A stretch of 17,938 nt of DNA from an uncultured Collinsella sp. GTDB taxonomy: Bacteria; Actinomycetota; Coriobacteriia; Coriobacteriales; Coriobacteriaceae. How positions within the stretch are numbered: the stretch's first letter is position 1; each line of letters opens with the position of its first letter. Location: the NCBI GenBank assembly GCA_900543615.1, contig UQSC01000029.1, positions 1-17,938 on the forward strand. Direction: 5' to 3'. Positions 1 through 6,382 of this stretch are shown one piece after another. The notes beneath the pieces were generated by a model that did no database searches, had not been told where the DNA came from, and worked only from the letters and a program-made list of their open reading frames with translations. The translations under genes and the position numbers were made by a program.

Positions 1-47
1 GAGATCAGCCTCGGTCTCGTGGGCTCGGAGATGTGTATAAGAGACAG
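1..47 (+). other. Sequencing adapter (P7 end, Nextera read-2 adapter); not genomic
   Basis: Bases 1-5 match the tail of the Illumina P7 oligo, 6-13 an 8-base index (CAGCCTCG), 14-28 the Nextera read-2 adapter and 29-47 the 19-bp Tn5 mosaic end (AGATGTGTATAAGAGACAG). The index looks like the reverse complement of Nextera N710 as I remember it. The ATG at 32 inside the mosaic end makes the false N-terminus MYKRQ, a familiar contaminant peptide in databases. Genomic sequence begins at 48. Confidence 0.98.
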
Positions 48-617
48 GTCATGGATCTGGATGATCTTTCCAACCGCCAGTTTGCCTTTGATTCCTGGGC
101 GGCGGCAGATCTGGACGAGACCTCGGGCGGCATGCCGGCGCTCGACATTCCGGTAAACCCCCTGTTTGCGGCTGCTGAGGAACGCAACTCCGCATACGAC
201 AACACCGCAGCATACGACAACCGTCCGAGCGAACAGCCTCGCGCCGGCCGCATCGAAACCGAGGATTACGGCCAAACGTCGAGCGGCTATTCTCGCGACC
301 CGTTTGCCGCCACGCCCGCTCCCGATTACAACCAAGCGAGCGTAAAGGCAGCCTCGGCATCGTCGTATACCCACGGCACCGACGATAAGCGCGCTGCCGA
401 TTACCGCACCAAAGAAGAGCCGCCGCGCTTTTCGGAGTTTTCGCAGGCGGCAAAGGTTGTCTTTATCGCCGTCATCATCGCTCTGCTCGGCGTGATTGCG
501 TTTGAGGGATTCCAGCTATTCCGCGGCCCCACTGCGTCCGAATCGGCAACGCAGCAAAAAGAGAACGACAACCAGCACCTGAACATCAACACCCTCAAGG
601 GCGACCCCAACAGCTAG
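48..617 (+). CDS. C-terminal part of a single-pass membrane protein of unknown function (5' end cut off)
   Basis: The reading frame is open from the adapter junction to TAG at 617. An in-frame ATG at 51 would give 188 aa, but no ribosome binding site can be seen because adapter lies directly upstream, so I treat the gene as 5'-truncated. Counting from that ATG, residues 1-130 are polar and low in complexity (Ala, Ser, Asp, Tyr, Pro; AYDNTAAYDN is an internal near-repeat). One hydrophobic segment follows at about 136-157, then a 30-residue polar tail. This looks like a disordered cytoplasmic region before a late membrane anchor. I recognise no domain. It could be the tail of a longer regulatory or cell-envelope protein. 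Confidence 0.7.
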   Translation, partial: VMDLDDLSNRQFAFDSWAAADLDETSGGMPALDIPVNPLFAAAEERNSAYDNTAAYDNRPSEQPRAGRIETEDYGQTSSGYSRDPFAATPAPDYNQASVKAASASSYTHGTDDKRAADYRTKEEPPRFSEFSQAAKVVFIAVIIALLGVIAFEGFQLFRGPTASESATQQKENDNQHLNINTLKGDPNS

Positions 618-661
618 GTTGGAACATAAGCTATGCCGCACCCCTGTTTACGTGCAGTTTT

Positions 662-793
662 ACACTTTTCCGTGATTTCCACGCGCCCATTTCGACACTT
701 TTCCGTAATTTGGGCGGCTCGAATTTGACACTTTTCCGTACTTTCATACGGCTGATTTCGACACTTTTCCGGATGTTTGCCGAATAATTGCCG
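662..793. repeat. 33-bp tandem direct repeat, four copies
   Basis: The 11-mer ACACTTTTCCG begins at 662, 695, 728 and 761, an exact 33-bp period. The following TNATTT and the trailing ATTTCG/ATTTG are also partly kept, while the unit centre drifts. On the minus strand the period of 11 codons gives a run of TEKCRN-type peptides, but there is no other sign of a gene. The ACTTTTCCGG core resembles one arm of the 62-bp hairpin arrays further right, so the two families may be related. Confidence 0.8.
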
Positions 794-796
794 CGT

Positions 797-840
797 AATC
801 AAGCGCCGTCTGCACATCATTTCGCAGGCGGCGCTTGATT
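797..840 (+). terminator. Strong 17-bp hairpin, possible terminator
   Basis: The arms 797-813 and 824-840 pair over 17 positions with one G-U wobble, around a 10-nt loop. On the plus strand the stem runs into ATTTCTGT, a weak U-rich tail. It could end transcription of the membrane-protein gene that stops at 617. It lies between the 33-bp repeats and the riboswitch-like leader. Confidence 0.5.
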
Positions 841-889
841 TCTGTCCGCGCGCGCTGATAGACTCCATCGTGCCCGCAAGGAGTGGGCG

Positions 890-984
890 CGTTTTATCCA
901 GAGTCGGGGTAGAGAGTTGGCTCCACGATCCCGACGCCAACCGGCCAAGAGGCACGGTGGCCCTGCCAACATCGATGAAAGGAG
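890..984 (+). promoter_or_regulatory. Candidate SAM riboswitch (S-box family, no P4), overlapping the ribosome binding site
   Basis: Seen by hand folding. P1 pairs 892-898 with 974-980 (one G-U). CAGAG forms J1/2. P2 pairs 904-908 with 930-934 and contains a kink-turn-like inset (GA at 912-913 and 927-928) below a 914-916/921-923 stem with loop TTGG. The CCAA at 966-969 can pair with that TTGG as a pseudoknot. J2/3 is GCCAACC, with AA at 939-940. P3 pairs 941-943 with 955-957 and 944-946 with 951-953. UG follows at 958-959. These match the SAM-I core order, including the ligand-contacting AA and UG. The P4 arm of SAM-I is absent, as in SAM-IV or SAM-I/IV types. The 3' strand of P1 overlaps the Shine-Dalgarno AAAGGAG (978-984), which suggests that ligand binding shuts off translation. 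The alternative is chance GC-rich pairing. Confidence 0.6.
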
Positions 985-989
985 TCCGT

Positions 990-1412
990 ATGGACAATTT
1001 CTCCGTGCGCAGTGAGCGCAATTTCCACAATCTGGTCGTCAAACCGAATCACATGCATCTTCTGGATAAGCCAAATGGCTACGCCTCGGCTATGGTCAAG
1101 AGCAGCCTCTCCCACCAGATGCGCTTTACGGTGCAGGTGCTCGAGGAAGAGCTCTGCGCTGCTGGCAACCCACATGTGTTGCAGATCAAGTTGCTCGGAG
1201 ATGACTCGCGTGAGCCGTCTAGCTGGGAGCTGTTTGCAGACGGCAAGTGCGTTGCGGGCGGATCTGGCGCCTTTGCACGCGAGTGCTTCTGCGAGGGCGC
1301 CGAGGTATTCCTGGACCTGTGCCGCGACGCCGTGCGCGCGGCCGAGCTGCGCCAGTGGAGCCAGAGGGAGTACAAGCTGCTGAGTGCGGCCCGCGGGATT
1401 GCGAGGATGTAG
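990..1412 (+). CDS. Hypothetical 140-aa protein downstream of a SAM-riboswitch-like leader
   Basis: The start is ATG 990, five bases after AAAGGAG at 978-984. The frame runs upstream to 777, but that part covers the structured leader and has no ribosome binding site. The product is soluble, with no signal peptide or membrane segment. Four Cys lie in its central part (C52, C83, C96, C98), and the C-terminal half is helical and rich in Ala/Arg/Glu. I recognise no family. If the leader is a SAM sensor, the protein may belong to methionine/SAM metabolism or to a methylation-linked function; that is inference only. The next gene is convergent, on the minus strand, 110 bp away. Confidence 0.75.
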   Translation: MDNFSVRSERNFHNLVVKPNHMHLLDKPNGYASAMVKSSLSHQMRFTVQVLEEELCAAGNPHVLQIKLLGDDSREPSSWELFADGKCVAGGSGAFARECFCEGAEVFLDLCRDAVRAAELRQWSQREYKLLSAARGIARM

Positions 1413-1522
1413 GCAGGCAGACCAGACAGCTCGTCATACTGGTTGACGCTTCGATTCAAACAGCAGGGCGAAGTCGCGCTTACAGTCCCGCCATGCCAAA
1501 CCGAATGGCGTTCTCAAAAGGC

Positions 1523-2257
1523 CTACCTCCCCTCCGCCTTCAGCCTCAGCAGCAGGTCGCTCAGCTCGGGGCACTTGCTGGAAAGGCGCGTCTGAGCTCG
1601 CTCGCCCATCCCCCACCGTTGGCGGATCTCCTGGGCGCGCGGGCTCACTCGATAGTCCCCGTTCATCACCTGCTTGAGCAACTTGGCGGTCACGCGCGCA
1701 TCGGCCAGGGCACTGTGGGCGTGCCCCGTCGACTCGTCAAACTCGATGCCAAACCACGTTGCCGCGTCGCCCAACGAGACGCGCCCGTGGCTGCCCACGT
1801 CCATGATCGAGGTGTAAAACGCCTGCAGGTCGGCCCAGTCCGTAGGAAATGCGGAAAGATCGATGCGCTTTGCCTGGCACTCGGTCAAAAGCTGTCGACG
1901 ATCCGCTCCGCTCCAGCAAACCACCTGGGCGGAGTAGCGACCGATCCAATCGCTGAGCCTTTTGATCACCACGTAGAGCGGATCGGCCATCGCGGTGTCC
2001 ACAGCCGATATCCCCGTAAGCTCGCGGACGGGAAACGCAACGCCTTCGGTAAATTCCGTCTGCACAAACTGCGAGAACTCGCCCATAACGTTGCCGTGGT
2101 AATCGAGCTTGACGGCGCCGACCTCGATAATCTCATGGCGCAGTCCACGGCGCTGGCGCTGCTTTGGCACCGGTGCAAACTCAAAGTCCAGCACGATCTG
2201 GCGCGCAAAGTTCGTCGTATCGATAGCCGAGATACCCGGCGTCTTTTCAGCTGACAC
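1523..2257 (-). CDS. DEDDh 3'-5' exonuclease (DnaQ/RNase T family)
   Basis: This 244-aa protein has the exonuclease fold of the DNA polymerase III epsilon/RNase T superfamily. Exo I is D24-F-E26 in VLDFEFA, followed by HEIIEVGAV, the usual second strand. Exo II is probably D119 in CWSGAD. Exo III is H181-S-A-L-A-D186, the HxxxxD form that defines DEDDh enzymes. All four acidic residues and the general-base His are present, so it should be active. The start codon is GTG at 2257-2255, with AAAGG about 8 nt upstream. The last 45 residues are basic and helical. It is smaller than a polymerase subunit and has no BRCT, helicase or GIY-YIG domain, so a repair or RNA-trimming nuclease fits best. The substrate (DNA or RNA) cannot be told from sequence. 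Confidence 0.88.
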   Translation of the reverse strand: MSAEKTPGISAIDTTNFARQIVLDFEFAPVPKQRQRRGLRHEIIEVGAVKLDYHGNVMGEFSQFVQTEFTEGVAFPVRELTGISAVDTAMADPLYVVIKRLSDWIGRYSAQVVCWSGADRRQLLTECQAKRIDLSAFPTDWADLQAFYTSIMDVGSHGRVSLGDAATWFGIEFDESTGHAHSALADARVTAKLLKQVMNGDYRVSPRAQEIRQRWGMGERAQTRLSSKCPELSDLLLRLKAEGR

Positions 2258-2419
2258 AGTTAGGGCCTTTCTCCGTCAACTACCGCTCGCCACATAGGCG
2301 GCTACATTGCCGTAAGGATAGGCGCCCGTGCGGACATGAAAGCGGAGCGCAATACCACGCGCGCCAGGCACACGCCATACGGTCGACCCCAAGGGCGCCG
2401 CCCACTCTATTCAAATGGA

Positions 2420-2467
2420 TAAAAAAGATTGAGGCCCGGTGACTTGAATCAGAGGTCATCCCGGGCC
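2420..2467 (-). terminator. Rho-independent terminator on the minus strand
   Basis: GGCCCGG (2433-2439) plus TGAC (2440-2443) pair with GTCA (2455-2458) plus CCGGGCC (2461-2467), leaving a 2-nt bulge. Read on the minus strand, the stem is followed by TCAATC and a six-T run (complement of AAAAAA at 2421-2426). No convincing minus-strand gene ends just before it; the nearest is the ATPase, whose stop at 3276 is 800 bp away beyond a repeat array. Confidence 0.65.
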
Positions 2468-2586
2468 CATCAGAGCTCGTAGAGCTCTTGGTTGCTTTGG
2501 TCTCGCTCTTCACGGCGCTTATCGAAATTTCCGAGGCACTCAAGCAGCATTCGAAGCATAACAAGTCGCTGCCATTAAGGCACTGA
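2443..2586 (+). pseudogene. Small hydrophobic reading frame without a normal start codon
   Basis: The frame is open from the stop at 2440-2442 to TGA at 2584-2586. It encodes a 47-residue stretch containing LVELLVALVSLFTALIEI and then a basic tail with KQHSKHNKS. A short hydrophobic helix with a Lys/His-rich tail is typical of small membrane peptides, including type I toxins. There is no ATG or GTG; only TTG at 2488 or 2497 is available, without a good Shine-Dalgarno. It may be a decayed gene, a gene with an unusual start, or chance. A hairpin at 2603-2637 (CGGC..GCCCA / TGGGC.GCCG), with a nearby TTTATTCT, could end its transcript. Confidence 0.3.
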
Positions 2587-2825
2587 CCTCTTGACCAAGC
2601 AACGGCGCTGCCCAGCTCTTCACCACTTGGGCTGCCGTCAACTTTATTCTATCCGCGAGCATCTGGTTTACCAAATGGATTTTCGGTAAAGGAAGCACGG
2701 CACGCCCGCAAAACCACTACGCCCCAAGTGCCGCCATGGGAATCACTGCTACGCCGTCGTCGCGCGTGTAGGCGATGCTTCCCTTTCCAACCACAACCGC
2801 CAAAAACGCCGGCGCGGTATTCTAA

Positions 2826-3180
2826 GACGCGCTTTCCACTTGAAGCCATGTCGATTCTGGGACACAGTTTCCGCTTGAAGCCCATCCGGAAAGCACGTCC
2901 CATTCCGAGGCTTGAATCCGGGACGTAGTTTCCACTTGAGCTCCTGACGGGAAAGCACGTCCCGCTCTGAAGCTCGATTCCGGGATACAGCTTCCGCCAG
3001 AGACCTCAACCGGAAACGGCATCCCACTCTGGAGCCAGAATCCGGGACGCAGCTTCCGCTTGAAGGCCGATCCGGAAAGTGCGTCCCAGTCTGAGCGCTC
3101 ATTCCGGGATGCATTTTCCGCGAGGGGCCGATCCGGAAAGGCCATCCCACTCTGGAGCTATAATCCGGGACACGCTTTCC
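2826..3180. repeat. Hairpin repeat array 1: five complete units plus an internally deleted first unit
   Basis: Each unit has a left arm like GGAAAGCGCGTCCC, an 18-nt loop like CTCTGAGCGCTCATTCC and a right arm like GGGACGCAGTTTCC; the arms are imperfect reverse complements. Left/right arms are 2888-2901/2920-2933, 2950-2963/2982-2995, 3012-3025/3044-3057, 3074-3087/3106-3119 and 3135-3148/3167-3180. A lone right arm lies at 2859-2872, and a partial one (GACGCGCTTTCC) at 2826-2837. The period is 61-62 bp. Linkers of 15-16 nt look like GCTTGAAGCCCGATCC. Because 62 is not a multiple of 3, the reading frame rotates, so frames through the array are not proteins. The array lies 95 bp beyond the ATPase stop codon. 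Confidence 0.93.
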
Positions 3181-3275
3181 GCCGACATTCCGCCGACAGC
3201 CAACACGACAAAAGAAGGGCCCCATTCCAGCAATTCGAGGACAGGCTCTTGTTCTCGAGCAGAGCTACCCCGCAC

Positions 3276-4655
3276 TCACATCTCGGCAAACGAAATCAGC
3301 TTGGTATCTCCCCTGCTCGCCGCAGCTTCCTGACATCCCTGCGTAAAGCCGCGCTTCGAGAAGATCACATAGCTTTTGTGCTGCCGCCTAAAGAGATCGC
3401 TTCGGTATACGAGCTTTTGCAGCACGTCTTCGCCCACCGGTTCATTGCGCCATTTGCACTCCGCAAACAGCGCAGTGCCCTCGCCATCGTCAACAATCAA
3501 GTCGATTTCTTCCTGCGTATGCGTGCGATTATCCGTCCCCCACCAGCGCCCGACGCTCGCCGGAACCACCTCGAGCTGGCCCGCGCGCGCGAGTTCGTAC
3601 ACGTATTGTCTGCATATAAGCTCAAAGACCGTACCCATGTAATCCGATATGTGCGGCTCAATGCGCTTATACGCCATCTCAGCCATATCGTTTTGAATCA
3701 GCCCAATGTTCTGCGGAACAAACTTGTACCAGAACCTAAACATCTGGTCGCTCAGCAGATACACGGCTCGCTTATTGCTCGTCTCGTTTAGGGGCAGCTC
3801 GCGCTCGACAATCCCAAGCGACGCCAGCTTATCCACATAGCTCTTTACGTTGCTCGCAGGAATTCCCGTAGAGCTCGCAATCTCCGAGATCTTCGAGCGT
3901 CCCTGGGCAATTGCTTGCACGATCGCATCATATTGCTCGGGATTGCGGCACTCTTGCAATAGCAGGTTACTCGGCTCCTCAAAGAGATAGCCCGTAGGAG
4001 TAAGAAAAAGACGTTTGATGTTGTCCTTGAGCGGTGCAGCAGGATCGACTTTCTCGATATATGCAGGAATGCCGCCCGTCATGCCATAGCAAACTGCAGC
4101 GTCTTCGCGACTCATGCTCTGCCACAGGCCGAGGGTCGTCATAAAATCGAGCGGCATGATCTTAAACTGGGCCGTACGCCTACCGTATAGCGGGCTCTCG
4201 TAGCCCAACACCTGTTCCTCCATAAACGAAAGAGACGAGCCGCATAGAATCAGCATGAGCCTGGTCTCTTTGTACAGGTGATCAATCTTGTCTTGCAGCA
4301 ACGAGCTGATCTCGGGATTCGATTGGGCGAGATAGGGATACTCGTCAATCACGACAATCAAACGTTCCGTGCGAGCCATGGTGGCCAATGCATCGAACGC
4401 CTCGTCAAAACTACAAAACGACACGCCTGCAGCACCAACCGAACCCGCGAGTATCGCCTGGCTAAAGCCGTGCAGGTTTGCCTCTGCATTGGTACGACGA
4501 GCTTGAAAGTAAATAGCCTTCTTGCCTTGGATGAACTCTGTGATAAGGCGCGTTTTACCCACACGACGGCGGCCGTAAATCACAGGCATCTCAAAGGAGC
4601 CCGTGCCATACAGTCGATTGAGCTCGGACATTTCCGCTGTTCTTCCGATAAACAT
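3276..4655 (-). CDS. AAA ATPase with C-terminal DUF234 (PD-(D/E)XK-like) domain
   Basis: This 459-aa protein matches the archaeal-type ATPase/DUF234 family. Walker A is GRRRVGKT (28-35), with catalytic K34-T35. Walker B is VVIDE (101-105), with D104-E105. A winged-helix region lies at about 240-300 (ISEIASSTGIPASNVKSYV). The C-terminal domain carries E345, D385 and E399-C-K401 in the order expected of a PD-(D/E)XK nuclease fold, so the nuclease-like site looks intact. ATG 4655 is preceded by GGAAGGA. The target is unknown; such proteins are often lone accessory genes with suspected roles in defence or mobile DNA. Its codons are visibly more A+T-rich than the purine operon, which hints at acquisition. 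It is bracketed by hairpin arrays 1 and 2 and has no partner gene on its strand. Confidence 0.85.
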   Translation of the reverse strand: MFIGRTAEMSELNRLYGTGSFEMPVIYGRRRVGKTRLITEFIQGKKAIYFQARRTNAEANLHGFSQAILAGSVGAAGVSFCSFDEAFDALATMARTERLIVVIDEYPYLAQSNPEISSLLQDKIDHLYKETRLMLILCGSSLSFMEEQVLGYESPLYGRRTAQFKIMPLDFMTTLGLWQSMSREDAAVCYGMTGGIPAYIEKVDPAAPLKDNIKRLFLTPTGYLFEEPSNLLLQECRNPEQYDAIVQAIAQGRSKISEIASSTGIPASNVKSYVDKLASLGIVERELPLNETSNKRAVYLLSDQMFRFWYKFVPQNIGLIQNDMAEMAYKRIEPHISDYMGTVFELICRQYVYELARAGQLEVVPASVGRWWGTDNRTHTQEEIDLIVDDGEGTALFAECKWRNEPVGEDVLQKLVYRSDLFRRQHKSYVIFSKRGFTQGCQEAAASRGDTKLISFAEM

Positions 4656-4670
4656 AGGGCCATCCTTCCC

Positions 4671-4726
4671 TTACGTTATAGCTAGCTATATTATACCTTC
4701 CTATAATATAGCTAGCTATAACGTAA
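4671..4726. promoter_or_regulatory. Perfect 25-bp inverted repeat with bidirectional TATAAT boxes (operator/promoter)
   Basis: Bases 4671-4695 are the exact reverse complement of 4702-4726, with a 6-nt spacer (CCTTCC). Each arm contains the self-palindrome TATAGCTAGCTATA and the pattern TATAAT/ATTATA, so a -10-like box occurs on both strands. It ends 15 bp before the ATPase start and abuts its ribosome binding site. An operator bound by a dimer or tetramer, or an mRNA hairpin limiting translation, are the simplest readings. The ATPase has a winged helix, so autoregulation is possible. The A+T richness contrasts sharply with the surroundings. Confidence 0.8.
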
Positions 4727-4781
4727 TTCGACAAACGGCGCACGCAAAAGGGTCGATACACCACCGCACGTGGACCGTTCC

Positions 4782-5013
4782 GGAAAATGTATCCCGTTCT
4801 GGAGCCAAAAACTGGGGCGTAGTTTCCGCCAAACATGCCATCCGGAAAGTGCGTCCCGTTCTGAGGCTTGAATCCGGGACGCAATTTCCGCCTGCGGCCC
4901 CGTTGGGAAAGTTCATCCCGCTCTGAGCGCTCGTTCCGGGATGCAATTTCCGTTTGAGGCCCGATCCGGAAACGGCATCCCACCCTGGGGCCGAAATCTG
5001 GGTCACAGTTTCC
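4782..5013. repeat. Hairpin repeat array 2: four complete units, exact 62-bp period
   Basis: Left/right arms are 4782-4795/4814-4827, 4844-4857/4876-4889, 4906-4919/4938-4951 and 4968-4981/5000-5013. Both arm series step by exactly 62 bp. Orientation is the same as array 1. The outer units are the most diverged (GGAAAATGTATCCC; GGGTCACAGTTTCC). The array lies in the divergent space between the ATPase and the AbiEi-like gene. Confidence 0.93.
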
Positions 5014-5233
5014 GCAGATACCAGTCGACGATCCGCCGCCTTTATCACATGCCTTCAAATATGCGATCCAGAAACACAAAACATCAGATAGATTGCTCTT
5101 TTTCGAAAAAGTACACGTCCCGAAACTTACCAAGGCTTCATAACTAGCTACCGTTCACGGATGTCGATTACCGCCCGCCGATTCGGCTTCAAAAAATGGC
5201 GTCAAAACCAGGCCATCTACCTGCATGGTTAGA

Positions 5234-5255
5234 TTTTGGTCAGCTTTTGGTCAGC
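5234..5255. repeat. Perfect 11-bp tandem repeat TTTTGGTCAGC x2 upstream of a gene
   Basis: TTTTGGTCAGC occurs at 5234-5244 and again at 5245-5255, one helical turn apart, 56-77 bp upstream of the start at 5311. Spacing by one turn on the same DNA face suggests a regulator or activator site. The rest of 5014-5310 shows no gene and no clear -10/-35 pair. Confidence 0.55.
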
Positions 5256-5310
5256 TGAGCGGCAAGTTCCGGCTGATACGTTTTTGCTACCCAAAAGGAG
5301 GCGGTAGCTC

Positions 5311-6309
5311 ATGACCCATTGCAATGACCAACTCATCGACCAGCTGTTGAACCAAGCCGAACAAGAGGGGCGCTGTCTGATTCCCCCGAGCGCGGCGATC
5401 CGAAAAGCGCTCCTTCGGCGCACCGGCAGCACGGTCGTCTCCCCCATGCCGGGATTGTTCGCGCGCAAAATACGCTGGGATGAGCTCAACCGGGCGCAGC
5501 GTCATTGCGAGATTATTCGCGCCCTTGCGATCATCCACCCCGATTGGACGTTCTGCGCGTTTTCGGCTGCCTGCCTGCTGGGGCTCGAGGTCTCGTGGCG
5601 ACACCTGAATGTCGTGCATGCCTGCAGCGCCACAAAGCCGTCGGCTCGCCCGGGCGCGCATATTCAGCGGCACCAGATTGAGCCGGCCGGAGCAATACAC
5701 AGAGCCGGCATATCGGTAACGCCGCCCATCCAAACGGCCACAGATTGCCTGCTGCAAACTGGTTTTGCCGACGGCATGCCCATTGCCGATTCGGCGATCT
5801 CAAAGTTCGGCCTTGCGCGGGAACAGCTGATGGAGGCCGTCGAGCAACGAACGACCGCCCGCAATGGTCGCGCGATTCGTACGGCCCTCACAACGCTTCG
5901 ATATGCCGACGTCCGCGCCGAGAGCGGTGGGGAATCGGTCGCCCGCGCCGTCATGATCGAGACCGGTTTTGCGCCCGACTGGCTTCAATACGAGCTTACG
6001 GACCCCTTCGATTCGGCCAAGCCCATACGAACGGACTTTGCCTGGGAGCGCCAGGCGCGGGAACTCACGCTGGGCGAGCTCGACGGGCTCGTCAAATATA
6101 CCGACCAGGCCATGCTAGCCGGGCGCACCACCGCCGAGGCGCTCGTTGCCGAACGACAGCGCGAGGCGCACCTATCGCTCTACGGTCACCCTCTGCTGCG
6201 CTTTACCATAAACGAGGTCCGCTCGGCAGGAATGCTCGCCAAAAAGCTGCAGACGGCAGGCATCCGGCAGACCGCGCTGCCGGCGTGGCTCAACGAAGTG
6301 GAGCTGTAG
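5311..6309 (+). CDS. AbiEi/DUF559-like protein with a restriction-endonuclease-like C-terminus
   Basis: This 332-aa protein starts at ATG 5311 with a strong AAAAGGAGG (5293-5301). The N-terminal two thirds resemble the actinobacterial AbiEi-antitoxin-like or transcriptional-regulator proteins (MPGLFAR; HCEIIRALAIIHPDWTFCAFSAA; HVVHACSA-type strand). The C-terminal part has the pattern R240-T-D242-F-A-W, then E256-L-D258-G-L-V-K262-Y, then E281-R-Q-R284-E285 and GHPLLRFT. This is the DUF559/Vsr-like fold in which D, ExD and K would form a metal site. The role is not established; antitoxin or defence-associated regulators and nucleases share this build. No AbiEii-type nucleotidyltransferase toxin lies beside it. 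It sits between hairpin arrays 2 and 3. Family call by pattern, moderately sure. Confidence 0.7.
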   Translation: MTHCNDQLIDQLLNQAEQEGRCLIPPSAAIRKALLRRTGSTVVSPMPGLFARKIRWDELNRAQRHCEIIRALAIIHPDWTFCAFSAACLLGLEVSWRHLNVVHACSATKPSARPGAHIQRHQIEPAGAIHRAGISVTPPIQTATDCLLQTGFADGMPIADSAISKFGLAREQLMEAVEQRTTARNGRAIRTALTTLRYADVRAESGGESVARAVMIETGFAPDWLQYELTDPFDSAKPIRTDFAWERQARELTLGELDGLVKYTDQAMLAGRTTAEALVAERQREAHLSLYGHPLLRFTINEVRSAGMLAKKLQTAGIRQTALPAWLNEVEL

Positions 6310-6382
6310 GAGCTGCTAGGCCGCGCATCGCCGGATCGCATCCCCCCTATCTGGGCCGCGTTTTCCCAACGGCCACGCCAAC

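Larger units (their letters stand above)
2258..2825. other. Intergenic region, mostly unassigned
   Basis: Bases 2258-2275 hold the exonuclease ribosome binding site and presumably its promoter lies further right. 2276-2410 shows nothing I can name. 2420-2467 is a minus-strand terminator, 2443-2586 a start-less small frame and 2603-2637 a hairpin; these are described separately. 2638-2825 shows no convincing gene. Translated frames here lack ribosome binding sites and have unnatural composition. Confidence 0.6.

Noticed and set aside
33..50. N-terminus MYKRQ of the first gene and of the RidA frame
   Set aside because: These residues are translated Tn5 mosaic-end adapter.
614..1042. Minus-strand 142-aa frame with 11-residue TEKCRN repeats
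   Set aside because: It results from the 33-bp DNA repeat, runs antisense through the riboswitch-like leader and gene start, and has no ribosome binding site.
1247..2254. 335-aa plus-strand frame opposite the exonuclease
   Set aside because: It is antisense to a protein with intact DEDDh motifs, has no ribosome binding site and overlaps the end of the 990-1412 gene.
2749..3225. Proteins encoded across the hairpin arrays (also around 4591-5133 and 6562-7335)
   Set aside because: The 61-62 bp period shifts frame each unit, the frames lack ribosome binding sites, and the peptide repeats such as SEWDALSG simply mirror the DNA repeat.
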